In this document: positions 7,483 through 15,512 of the stretch, in pieces
Layout of the letters: each line of letters opens with the position of its first letter
Numbering within the stretch: position 1 is the stretch's first letter
Source of the DNA: Candidatus Kuenenia stuttgartensis
GTDB taxonomy: Bacteria > Bacteroidota > Bacteroidia > Flavobacteriales_D > Crocinitomicaceae
NCBI GenBank assembly: GCA_943326025.2
Contig: CALPRR020000034.1
Coordinates: 1-16,908, forward strand
DNA: 16,908 nucleotides
Reading direction: 5' to 3'
Notes under the pieces: model-generated
Databases searched by the model: none
What the model was told of the DNA's origin: nothing
The model's input: only the letters and a program-made list of their open reading frames with translations
Made by a program: the position numbers and the translations under genes

Positions 7483-10400
7483 TTATTCTTCCTCAACAGA
7501 TTCTTCTAAATTTTCATCTGTTTCATTTTCTCCATCTTCTTTCTCTACTTCAGACCAATCGACGTCATAAAACTCCCTGTTCATAGATCTACCTAAATGG
7601 TAATTTGTAATGATAATATCGAGCAATTTTTCTTTTACTTTAATCGTTTCTTCGATATCTGGTAAATTGGGATTCAAACAAATATCACCTAAATATTTGG
7701 TTTTAGATAAATCTCCTCCCAACCATCTTCCATCACGTTTACCATTTACATATGTTCCAACTTGGTTTAATTTACCATATGGATCGTAAAATTTCCAAAC
7801 TCCAGATGGAAGTCCATTTTTCATCAATCCTTCGCTTTGTAAAGTACCATTATCATAATGATTTTTCACGTAACCATTAATCGCATTTGCAGCCATTTTT
7901 TCCCAAAATGTATAGAACTGGCGAATTTCATAGTGATCGCTGTGAGAACAATCATACTTCTCATACTTTTCAATGATATAACTTTTAGAAATTAAGTTAC
8001 CTAAAGTATCTAATTGAGAATAAATACCTTTTGAATTGAAAGAGATTGAATCATTTAATTTAATGACCGAATCAAAATAATTTACTTCATACAATGCTTT
8101 TCCATAGTAATCATAATATTTCCACAATCCTTTTTTCTTACCTTTTGACATTCCACCATCTCTTGCAATCGTATCATTAGGATAGTATTTTGTTAAATGA
8201 TAATTGACATTGCTTTTATTTACCAAACTAGGGCGACCATAATAAGGTTTTTCATAGTAATCCATTCCAATACCATGGTCTGACAATACTTTGTCTAAGG
8301 ATTGAGAACTTGTTATATCTGATGGTCGGAAGTAAATAGAATCTTTCCAATCAAATGTATAACGAACGCTTAATTCGTTTTCTTCCCAAATTTTTTCTTC
8401 AATTGGATAAGAATATAAAAATTTAACATAATGATATTTCGTTCCTAATGAATCAAATGCTTCATAATCATCGATAGGTTGACCGTTTAAGAAGAAACCT
8501 CTTTTTGCAATTTTCCCATTAATATGATAAGCTTTTGATTCACCTTGTAAAGCTCCATTTTGAAAATTCAAACTATACAAAAGTGTTGTATCTATATCAG
8601 GTAATGTTAAATAAGTTTCTAAATATCCATCTAAAGCACCTTCACTGTAATTGCTTTTTGTGAATACAAGATTGTTTCGTTCTATAGCTGGACCATGATT
8701 GTAATCATTCAAATAATTTTCTCTTTGTTCAATTTCTCCTTTCCAATTAAAACGAAGAAATTCTCCTTGTTTCAAACCTTTTTTATAATTCGTTGTCGTT
8801 TCTAAAAAATGTGTTTTCTTTTTTGGAAGTTCTTCCCATGGAGATGTTTCTTCATAATATTCTTCATCTTCCTTTGCTGCTGGTTCAGCGTAAGAATATG
8901 TCTTCAATACACCATCAATTTGGCCATTTAAAAACGGCACTTCAAATAATAACTTTCCAAATTGGTCTTTTACTTTCCATACACCTTCTGGTTTACCATT
9001 TAAATACTTTCCTTCTATGTTTTTTGAAAAAACTGGAATATCCTTTTCTTTAATTTTTGGAGTTTTAGACTCTTCTTCATATTCTTCCTCATAGTATTGA
9101 TCTTCTTGGTACAATTGAGGTTGATAAATATATTCTGAAAAGAAAGGCAGTAATGAGAATGTAACTTGCTCAAAATTACTGCTACTTAATTCACTAGCAT
9201 CTATAATGTTATAAATATATTCGTATTTTGATTTGCCTTTTTCCTTATATTTTGCGTAATCAGAAATTAATTGATAGCTAAATGAATTCGTACCTGGGAA
9301 AGCTAAATTAATTGATTGATTTAATTTAACTTTTGGTTTTTTTGCATTCAATTGAACAGCAATTTTACCTGAAAATGGAATTGATTCTTTAAATAATATA
9401 TCATCTGTTGCTACATCAAAATTTGTTTCAAACTCATTAACACTATTAATTGGAATTGAATCTCTAACATCAAAATTATTATATTGACTTGCAGATTGTG
9501 TAGATTTTAAAGTTATATTTTGAAAATGATAGTGTTTAAATCCCGTCCAATTATCAAATTTTTCACCGAAAATAACTTCTTGATTATTAAGATTTGTTCC
9601 ATTTATAGAATATCCATTCATATTTAATAAGTGTTCCTTAGGAAAATAGATTCTAGAATATAAAATAGAAGTATCTTCTCTACTCCAAGATTTCCATAAA
9701 ATTACTGAATCCACTTCTGTGAAAAAGCGAATAGAATCCATTTTGTCATATTCAAAAAATTCTCTATAGTTATATGCTTTAACTTCTAATCCATCAATAA
9801 TAAATGTTTTGAAAGTTTCAGGTTCAAATTTCATTTTTTTAAAATCACCCAATGAATCAAATATGATTTCATGAAATAATTTCCCATCGTAATCGTAGAT
9901 CGTTTGTAAAAATTGATTTGAATCAGGTAAATAAGAAACAATGTCATAAGGTTTTCCATTATCCCAAAAGATTGTATCTTCTTTCAATAATTTTCCATCT
10001 TTGAATTCATAACGAAACATTAATTGACCATTTGGATAGTGGCGCTCATATATTCCTTTGTATTTAAATGAAAAACCTAAACTGTCAATTGCTTTTCCTC
10101 GTTTAATGTATTTATCTTTTTCAGCGTCATAAACTTCATGAATAAAATTTAATCCTTCTTCAGGATAATATTCACCCTCCATGTAATCCCCCTCATCATC
10201 ATAGTTGTAATCATCTTCGTCTCCTTCTACATAGTCATCTTCTTCTTCTACATTTTTTGTAAAATTAATCTCAGCTAAATCTATTGATAAATTATAAGGC
10301 GGATAAGTATATTGAAAATTATAACCTTCAATATCTGTTTCATCGGCATTTATTAATTTGAATCTAACAATTGGTTGTTTCACTACTTTCTTTTTATCTT

Positions 10401-11331
10401 CAATCGTATATTCAGCTGTAACTATTTTATTATCTCTTTCAATAATTTCATTAAATTCGTCATCATAGGTAATATTCAATTCTCTTTCAATCCAACTACC
10501 AGCTTCAGCATCATTTAAAAATTCTCCTTCAAAAATTGGGTATTTTCCAATCATCTTATTATAATAGTACCCAGATTTTAAACCATTTGAAAAATTTACA
10601 ATTTCAATAATTGTATCCGTTCTAGGAAAACCATTTACGATATAAAACTCTTTATCTTCTTTTGTAATTCGTTGATTTTTCAGATTTCTTGTTTCTATTT
10701 TCCATTCACCATCTTTCAAACCATTAATGAATTTTCCTTTTTTCAAAGTATCTCCATGAAAATTAAACCATACAGCATCACCATCTAACATGTTATTTTT
10801 AATCGTAAAAATACCTGCAACTTTTTTAGAAACTATTTCATAATTTCCCGTTTCATTAACCAACGCAAAATCAGAAAAATATTGAATGTATTTTCCATCT
10901 GGAATTTTATCTAAACATGGGGTAATATCTTTGTCAAATTGATAACTCATTTCCAATAAAGGGTATGGATTTTTATCAATAGCTTTTCTCAAATATTTGT
11001 CAATTTCTTGATTTTGTTGGTTGATTGTTTTTTTATAAACTCTTAATTCCTGTTTAAATAATTTAATATTACGTTTAAATTCTTTTTTACTCAAATCTTT
11101 ACCTTGATTTTCTCTGTAATAAATAGTCATAAATTTTTTAAATTTCCTGACTTTCATTCCGTAATAGTAATAACTATTTGCATTGGTAGCTATTTGAAAA
11201 GGGTACTCAAAATAGGTTCCTCCATTATAACTTAAAGTATCAATCTTCTGAGAAAACCCTATGTTTGCAGAAAGAAAAATGACCGTTGAAATAAAAATTT
11301 TAACGATCGAAAAGTGAAATTTACTATTCAT
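7483..11331 (-). CDS. Large exported MORN-variant (YwqK-like) repeat protein
   Basis: This 1282-residue protein starts with a signal peptide (MNSKFHFSIVKIFISTVIFL, cleavage near FSQ at 26-28) and so is probably periplasmic or surface-exposed. It then holds degenerate repeats of the MORN variant type found in 'YwqK family antitoxin' annotations. Clear units are FINGLKDGEW (201-210), HYPNGQLMFRYEFKDGK (about 441), KYLNGKPEGVWKVKDQFGK (about 770) and GLPSGVWKFYDPYGK to NGKRDGRWLGGD (about 1170-1210). A non-repeat region lies near 545-760. Acidic inserts occur around 361-392, near 760, in the 800s and at the C-terminus (ENLEESVEEE). The ATG at 11331 is chosen over one 15 codons upstream because it starts the signal peptide. 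It overlaps the lipoprotein gene stop by 8 bases. Function is unknown; the antitoxin label is not supported by size or export. Confidence 0.82.
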   Translation of the reverse strand: MNSKFHFSIVKIFISTVIFLSANIGFSQKIDTLSYNGGTYFEYPFQIATNANSYYYYGMKVRKFKKFMTIYYRENQGKDLSKKEFKRNIKLFKQELRVYKKTINQQNQEIDKYLRKAIDKNPYPLLEMSYQFDKDITPCLDKIPDGKYIQYFSDFALVNETGNYEIVSKKVAGIFTIKNNMLDGDAVWFNFHGDTLKKGKFINGLKDGEWKIETRNLKNQRITKEDKEFYIVNGFPRTDTIIEIVNFSNGLKSGYYYNKMIGKYPIFEGEFLNDAEAGSWIERELNITYDDEFNEIIERDNKIVTAEYTIEDKKKVVKQPIVRFKLINADETDIEGYNFQYTYPPYNLSIDLAEINFTKNVEEEDDYVEGDEDDYNYDDEGDYMEGEYYPEEGLNFIHEVYDAEKDKYIKRGKAIDSLGFSFKYKGIYERHYPNGQLMFRYEFKDGKLLKEDTIFWDNGKPYDIVSYLPDSNQFLQTIYDYDGKLFHEIIFDSLGDFKKMKFEPETFKTFIIDGLEVKAYNYREFFEYDKMDSIRFFTEVDSVILWKSWSREDTSILYSRIYFPKEHLLNMNGYSINGTNLNNQEVIFGEKFDNWTGFKHYHFQNITLKSTQSASQYNNFDVRDSIPINSVNEFETNFDVATDDILFKESIPFSGKIAVQLNAKKPKVKLNQSINLAFPGTNSFSYQLISDYAKYKEKGKSKYEYIYNIIDASELSSSNFEQVTFSLLPFFSEYIYQPQLYQEDQYYEEEYEEESKTPKIKEKDIPVFSKNIEGKYLNGKPEGVWKVKDQFGKLLFEVPFLNGQIDGVLKTYSYAEPAAKEDEEYYEETSPWEELPKKKTHFLETTTNYKKGLKQGEFLRFNWKGEIEQRENYLNDYNHGPAIERNNLVFTKSNYSEGALDGYLETYLTLPDIDTTLLYSLNFQNGALQGESKAYHINGKIAKRGFFLNGQPIDDYEAFDSLGTKYHYVKFLYSYPIEEKIWEENELSVRYTFDWKDSIYFRPSDITSSQSLDKVLSDHGIGMDYYEKPYYGRPSLVNKSNVNYHLTKYYPNDTIARDGGMSKGKKKGLWKYYDYYGKALYEVNYFDSVIKLNDSISFNSKGIYSQLDTLGNLISKSYIIEKYEKYDCSHSDHYEIRQFYTFWEKMAANAINGYVKNHYDNGTLQSEGLMKNGLPSGVWKFYDPYGKLNQVGTYVNGKRDGRWLGGDLSKTKYLGDICLNPNLPDIEETIKVKEKLLDIIITNYHLGRSMNREFYDVDWSEVEKEDGENETDENLEESVEEE

Positions 11332-12325
11332 ATGTATATGTTTCAATGGAGAAATATTCTTTATCATTAGATGCATTTTCTTTTTGGTGAAGAATCATAA
11401 TTGGTTCTTCTTTTTTATTGAATTGAAAATTCGAAATCATTCGTGTTACATATACCTCATCTGCAAACGTAGAATCAATATAACCGTTACAAATTCCTTT
11501 ATTATTATAAGTAAATGAACGTTTGTAATCAAAAGGATAAACTTTTTTCAACCAATAATCAGGAAATTTTCCTGATTGTTTGTCATAAATAAACATCTTA
11601 ACGTTTTGTTCTTTTACTTTATTTGATACTTGATATTTTTTAGAAGGAAAAAGTGGTGTTCCCCAACCAATAATATCTTTAGGATCTGGTTTTAAAATCG
11701 AATCTACCGAAAGTGTACCCCAATATTTTGAGTTTAATAAGAAATAACTAAAATCTCCAGTTTCCATGTCTTGATATGCTAAATATTTCTTTGCTCCTTT
11801 TCGCTTAACAAACATTTTAAAATCTAATTCTCTAACTTCTGGATCGAAAAATTGATGTGTTTCAGAAATACGTTTAGCTGTTTTTGTAACGATTGTTTTA
11901 CGTTTTACCTCAGAATAACCATAAGTATCTTTTTCACCGGTATAGCTAAATAAAATTGAGCCAATTTCTCTGTCATCATAATAGTAATGAACATTTAACT
12001 GTATAATTGCCCCTAATTGATTAAAGAAGTATTCTCGCATTTCTCTAGGAACAGCTCCATTAATGCTTGCCAATGGATTTTGAACCTCTCTATCTAATTT
12101 GAAGGTCTTACGCGTGATCTTTTTGATTTTATGTGCTTTAATAATAGAATCCGTGAACCAAATGGGAAAAGACACATCATTTTCATCTTCGGTTAGTAAA
12201 GTATTCAAATGAAAAATTGAAGATTTTTTAACTTGATAAGTTAATTTATTTATCTCTTCAGAATTATCTGAACAAGCAGAAATAGCAAATAATAATAAAA
12301 ATATCGAAAGTCTATGCAGTGCCAT
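11324..12325 (-). CDS. Lipoprotein of unknown function, coupled to the MORN-repeat gene
   Basis: The 333-residue product begins MALHRLSIFLLLFAISAC and has a lipobox ending at C18 (ISAC then SDNSEE), so it is predicted to be lipidated by the signal peptidase II route. The acidic residues just after the cysteine resemble Bacteroidota export signals for surface lipoproteins, though not exactly. The rest is soluble and rich in Lys, Tyr, Phe and Asp, with no domain I recognise and no clear repeat; KKYLAYQDMETGDFSYFLLN and related stretches suggest beta structure. Its TAG stop overlaps the ATG of the large repeat protein by 8 bases, so the two are very likely made together and may act together in the envelope. 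No good promoter match was found in the 123 bases before it. Confidence 0.8.
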   Translation of the reverse strand: MALHRLSIFLLLFAISACSDNSEEINKLTYQVKKSSIFHLNTLLTEDENDVSFPIWFTDSIIKAHKIKKITRKTFKLDREVQNPLASINGAVPREMREYFFNQLGAIIQLNVHYYYDDREIGSILFSYTGEKDTYGYSEVKRKTIVTKTAKRISETHQFFDPEVRELDFKMFVKRKGAKKYLAYQDMETGDFSYFLLNSKYWGTLSVDSILKPDPKDIIGWGTPLFPSKKYQVSNKVKEQNVKMFIYDKQSGKFPDYWLKKVYPFDYKRSFTYNNKGICNGYIDSTFADEVYVTRMISNFQFNKKEEPIMILHQKENASNDKEYFSIETYTYE

Positions 12326-12448
12326 TCAATAAAGATAATCTTAAACTAAATGCAATAATTTAAGAAATAGAAAATTAATGAACAATTGATTTTTTATAGC
12401 GATGAAAAGGTAATTGAATTATAATTTGAAAGATTGGGTAAGAAATAA

Positions 12449-12481
12449 AAGGGTTAACTCAAATGATTTGAGTTAACCCTT
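12449..12481 (-). terminator. Intrinsic terminator after the acyl-CoA dehydrogenase gene
   Basis: A perfect 15-bp stem (12449-12463 with 12467-12481, sequence AAGGGTTAACTCAAA and its complement) closes over a 3-base loop, 7 bases after the stop codon. The minus strand continues TTATTTCTT, and the plus strand has a longer T-run (seven T), so it can work in both directions. It also shields the gene from, or separates it from, the lipoprotein gene that follows on the same strand. Confidence 0.85.
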
Positions 12482-12488
12482 AATTTTT

Positions 12489-13694
12489 TTATTTTAAATC
12501 TGGCATTTCTCTTGTAAATGCTGGAATTCCTGTAATATCCATACCTGTAATTAACAAGTGAATATCATGTGTTCCTTCATAAGTAATAACTGACTCTAAA
12601 TTAGCCATGTGACGCATCATTGAATATTCACTAGTAATACCCATTCCACCGTGAATTTGACGAGCTTCTTTAGCAATGTTTAATGCAATTTCGCAGTTGT
12701 TACGTTTCGCCATTGAAATTTGAGCGGAAGTTGCTTTTCCTTCATTTCTTAACTGACCTAAACGGAAAGTTAATAATTGAGCTTTAGTGATTTCAGTAAT
12801 CATTTCAGCCAATTTCTTTTGCGTTAATTGGAAAGCAGCAATTGGAACTCCGAATTGTGTTCTTTCTTTAGAATATCTTAATGCTTGATCATAACAATCC
12901 ATAGCAGCACCTAAAGCACCCCATGCAATTCCGAAACGAGCAGAATCTAAACAACTTAATGGAGCACCTAATCCAGATCTTCCAGGTAAAATATTTGCTT
13001 TAGGAACTTTTACATTCACAAAAATTAATTCACCAGTAGCAGAAGCTCTTAATGATAATTTTCCATGCATTTCAGGAGTTGAAAATCCTTCCATTCCTCT
13101 TTCTACAACGATACCATGAATTCTTCCAGTTTCATCTTTTGCCCAAACTACAGCGATATCTGCAAATGGAGCATTAGAAATCCACATTTTAGCACCATTC
13201 AAAATAACGTTTTCACCATCACCAGCATCTTTGAAATTTGTAATCATTCCAGCTGGGTTTGATCCATGATCTGGTTCAGTTAAACCAAAACATCCCATCA
13301 TTTCACCTGTAGCTAATTTTGGCAGGTATTTTTGTTTTTGTTCTTCAGATCCATATTTCCAAATAGGATACATTACTAAAGAGCTTTGAACTGAAGCAGT
13401 AGATCGTAAACCTGAGTCACAACGCTCTAATTCTTGCATAATCAAACCATAAGAAATTTGGTCTAAACCTGGTCCACCATATTCCTCTGGAATGTAAGGT
13501 CCGAAAGCACCTATCTCCCCTAACCCTTTTAATAAATGAACTGGGAAAGTTGCTTTTTCAAAATGCTCATCTATGATTGGAGAAACTTCTTTCTTCACCC
13601 AAGCACGTGCAGCATCACGAATCATTTTATGCTCTTCTGTCAATAAATCGTCCAAATTGTAGTAATCTGGTTGTACGTATAAATCTGTTGCCAT
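12489..13694 (-). CDS. Acyl-CoA dehydrogenase of the glutaryl-CoA dehydrogenase type
   Basis: The 401-residue flavoprotein oxidises an acyl-CoA at the alpha-beta bond, passing electrons to ETF. It resembles glutaryl-CoA dehydrogenase more than chain-length-specific enzymes: SGLRSTASVQSSLVM (R97 at the site of the substrate-carboxylate arginine), GCFGLTEPDHGSNP (134-147), GKLSLRASATGELIF, RFGIAWGALGAA and RTQFGVP. The catalytic base is E373 in TYEGTHDIH, followed by the GCDH-like ITGIPAF ending. Glutaryl-CoA dehydrogenase decarboxylates glutaryl-CoA to crotonyl-CoA in lysine and tryptophan breakdown. No other gene of that route is nearby, so the substrate is inferred. It appears to be a single-gene unit bounded by a terminator and a divergent promoter region. 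Confidence 0.9.
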   Translation of the reverse strand: MATDLYVQPDYYNLDDLLTEEHKMIRDAARAWVKKEVSPIIDEHFEKATFPVHLLKGLGEIGAFGPYIPEEYGGPGLDQISYGLIMQELERCDSGLRSTASVQSSLVMYPIWKYGSEEQKQKYLPKLATGEMMGCFGLTEPDHGSNPAGMITNFKDAGDGENVILNGAKMWISNAPFADIAVVWAKDETGRIHGIVVERGMEGFSTPEMHGKLSLRASATGELIFVNVKVPKANILPGRSGLGAPLSCLDSARFGIAWGALGAAMDCYDQALRYSKERTQFGVPIAAFQLTQKKLAEMITEITKAQLLTFRLGQLRNEGKATSAQISMAKRNNCEIALNIAKEARQIHGGMGITSEYSMMRHMANLESVITYEGTHDIHLLITGMDITGIPAFTREMPDLK

Positions 13695-13718
13695 ATTAAT
13701 GTTTCTATTATAACTTTG
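13688..13718 (+). promoter_or_regulatory. Promoter of the DUF4271-hemD unit
   Basis: TTG at 13688-13690 and TAACTTTG at 13711-13718 are separated by 20 bases and match the Bacteroidota promoter pattern. The upstream half lies inside the first codons of the divergent acyl-CoA dehydrogenase gene. Transcription would start near 13725, leaving a leader of about 50 bases. Confidence 0.5.
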
Positions 13719-13774
13719 TAAAAATAATTAAAATTTTTATCGTTTGCAGATTTTTTAATTAATTTAGATGATAT

Positions 13775-14518
13775 TTGTTAAATCTTTTCATTGATCAGTT
13801 TATTTTGTTAAATATTACACATCAAATAGTCGGATATAATTCAACAGTTTCAATTCCTTCACATTTAATTGAAAGAGAATTTAACATCACCAATTTTTTA
13901 ATACCTATCATTATTGTTTCCTTTTCATTAATAACTTTAGCAAAATATAGAAATACGCGTATTATTATAATATTATCAAAATTGTTTTTGAGTTCAAAAA
14001 ATTTAGAATATGTGTTGAAGGAAGAAATGAGAATAAATTCAATAAGTTCTATAGCATTATTGATAAACTATTTCATTGTTTTTAATGCTTGCATATTTTT
14101 ATGTTCATATCATATTCTTCATCAAACAACTCTTCATTCAATTCTTTTATCAATAATTGTTTCAATAAGCTTTATCTCAATGCAAATCATAGGTTTGTGG
14201 CTTGTAGGGATAATTTCTGGTGAAAGTAAATCAATAAACATTCCAATCACCGAAACTGTTATTTTGTACGAAACATTTGGTATAATTTTATTTTTTGTTG
14301 CATTGTGTTGGATGTTAAATCCTCAATTATCAGATATATTTTTAAAGGTATTTGAAGCTGTGATTATTCTAGAAATAATCGTTCGTTTTTCAAAATGTGT
14401 CTTTTCTGTTTTAAAACGAGGTGTAGTATGGTATTATATTATTTTATATCTTTGCACACTTGAAATTTTACCGCTTGTTATACTGTATTTATACATAAAG
14501 GTAAATTTCATTTATTAA
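13775..14518 (+). CDS. DUF4271 family membrane protein
   Basis: This 247-residue, very hydrophobic protein has about five to six membrane helices, roughly at 38-58, 92-112, 122-147, 163-182, 190-207 and 218-242. The C-terminal WYYIILYLCTLEILPLVILY matches the signature of DUF4271, a Bacteroidota-specific membrane family commonly encoded next to hemD; its function is not known. The first start after an in-frame stop at 13769 is TTG at 13775; another TTG lies ten codons on, at 13805. The only nearby ATG (13768) is in another frame and gives eight codons. The stop is 31 bases before hemD, so the two are almost certainly co-transcribed. A heme-linked role is suggested only by this neighbourhood. 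Confidence 0.82.
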   Translation: MLNLFIDQFILLNITHQIVGYNSTVSIPSHLIEREFNITNFLIPIIIVSFSLITLAKYRNTRIIIILSKLFLSSKNLEYVLKEEMRINSISSIALLINYFIVFNACIFLCSYHILHQTTLHSILLSIIVSISFISMQIIGLWLVGIISGESKSINIPITETVILYETFGIILFFVALCWMLNPQLSDIFLKVFEAVIILEIIVRFSKCVFSVLKRGVVWYYIILYLCTLEILPLVILYLYIKVNFIY

Positions 14519-14549
14519 TTTGATTGTGAATATTTTAAAGTACTGAAAA

Positions 14550-15299
14550 TTGGCTATTAAAACTATATTGGTATCGCAACCAAAACCCGAGGGAGACAAA
14601 TCGCCATATTATGATTTGGCTGATAAATATAAATTGAAAATTGATTTTCGACCTTTTATTAAGGTAGAAGGAATTAGTGCTCAAGAATTTCGTACTCAAA
14701 AAGTGAACATTCCTGAGCATACTGCTATCATTATGACTTCTAAAGCTGCAATTGATCACTTTTTTAGAATTGCAGAGGAAATAAGATTTGAAGTTCCTGA
14801 TACAATGAAATACTTTTGTATTTCAGAAGCAGTTGCTTATTATCTTCAAAAGTATGTAAGTTTTAGAAAAAGAAAAATTTTCTTTGGTAAACAAACAATT
14901 GAAGAATTGGTTGAATTAATGAAAAAACATAAAGGAGAAAAATTCTTACTTCCTTGTACTGATATTTTACGAGATAAAATTCCTGAAACTTTAGAAGAAA
15001 ACAATATCAATTTTACAAAAGCAACTCTTTACAGAACTGTTGCTTCAGATTTATCTGATTTAGAAGATGTATATTATGATATGCTAGTTTTTTTCAGTCC
15101 TGGTGGAATAGAATCTTTAATGAAAAACTTTCCAGATTTCAAACAAAACAACACATTTATTGCTGCTTTTGGACCAACAACAGCTAATGCAGTGTTAAAA
15201 AATAATTTACGTTTAGATGTACATGCTCCTCAACCAAATGCTCCTTCAATGACAGCAGCAATTGAATTGTATGTGAAAGAACAATTAAAAAAGAAATAA
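14550..15299 (+). CDS. hemD: Uroporphyrinogen-III synthase
   Basis: HemD closes and inverts ring D of hydroxymethylbilane to give uroporphyrinogen III for heme, siroheme and cobalamin. The 249-residue protein has the two-domain HEM4 fold signals: TILVSQPKPEGDKSPYYDLA at 5-24, AIIMTSKAAIDHFF, KYFCISEAVAYYL, the hinge region FLLPCTDILRDKIPETLEE, DMLVFFSPGGIESL and FIAAFGPTTANAVLKN near the C-terminus. This sequence family varies greatly, but the Bacteroidota form is recognisable, and DUF4271 next to it supports the call. The start is TTG: an in-frame TGA lies two codons upstream, and the next ATG is too deep to give a whole first domain. Two hairpins follow the stop. Confidence 0.9.
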   Translation: MAIKTILVSQPKPEGDKSPYYDLADKYKLKIDFRPFIKVEGISAQEFRTQKVNIPEHTAIIMTSKAAIDHFFRIAEEIRFEVPDTMKYFCISEAVAYYLQKYVSFRKRKIFFGKQTIEELVELMKKHKGEKFLLPCTDILRDKIPETLEENNINFTKATLYRTVASDLSDLEDVYYDMLVFFSPGGIESLMKNFPDFKQNNTFIAAFGPTTANAVLKNNLRLDVHAPQPNAPSMTAAIELYVKEQLKKK

Positions 15300-15321
15300 T
15301 AAATTTTAATATTAAAATTTA
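15300..15321. repeat. 22-bp perfect AT-only palindrome after hemD
   Basis: The 22 bases from 15300 to 15321 form a perfect palindrome (left half TAAATTTTAAT), with no G or C, ending exactly where the terminator stem begins. It could aid transcript end processing, be a protein-binding site, or be chance in AT-rich DNA. Confidence 0.6.
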
Positions 15322-15354
15322 AAAGTCTATTAGTTTATTCTAATAGACTTTTTT
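15321..15354 (+). terminator. Intrinsic terminator of the DUF4271-hemD unit
   Basis: A 13-bp perfect stem (15321-15333, AAAAGTCTATTAG, with 15340-15352) has a 6-base loop and runs into six T on the plus strand. It is a classical intrinsic terminator 22 bases after the hemD stop. The A-run on the left side could also allow some function in reverse. Confidence 0.9.
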
Positions 15355-15512
15355 GTTTCAACCCTCTCCAAAATTCATACAATATAGGTTTTTAAAATTT
15401 AAAATTCATTTTAAGTGTTATCCACCTCTATCAGTTCATAATTTCTCGTTTTCATAAATTTAAGTTACATTAAGTTTACCATATTTGTTGTACTTAATTT
15501 ATTACAATTATT

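Noticed and set aside
7483..11331. Reading the MORN-variant protein as the antitoxin of a toxin-antitoxin pair
   Set aside because: The name comes from automated labels; the protein is exported and far too large, and no toxin-like gene adjoins it.
15418..15426. TTATCCACC, one base from a DnaA box
   Set aside because: Only one copy, no cluster and no dnaA or dnaN nearby, so no support for an origin.
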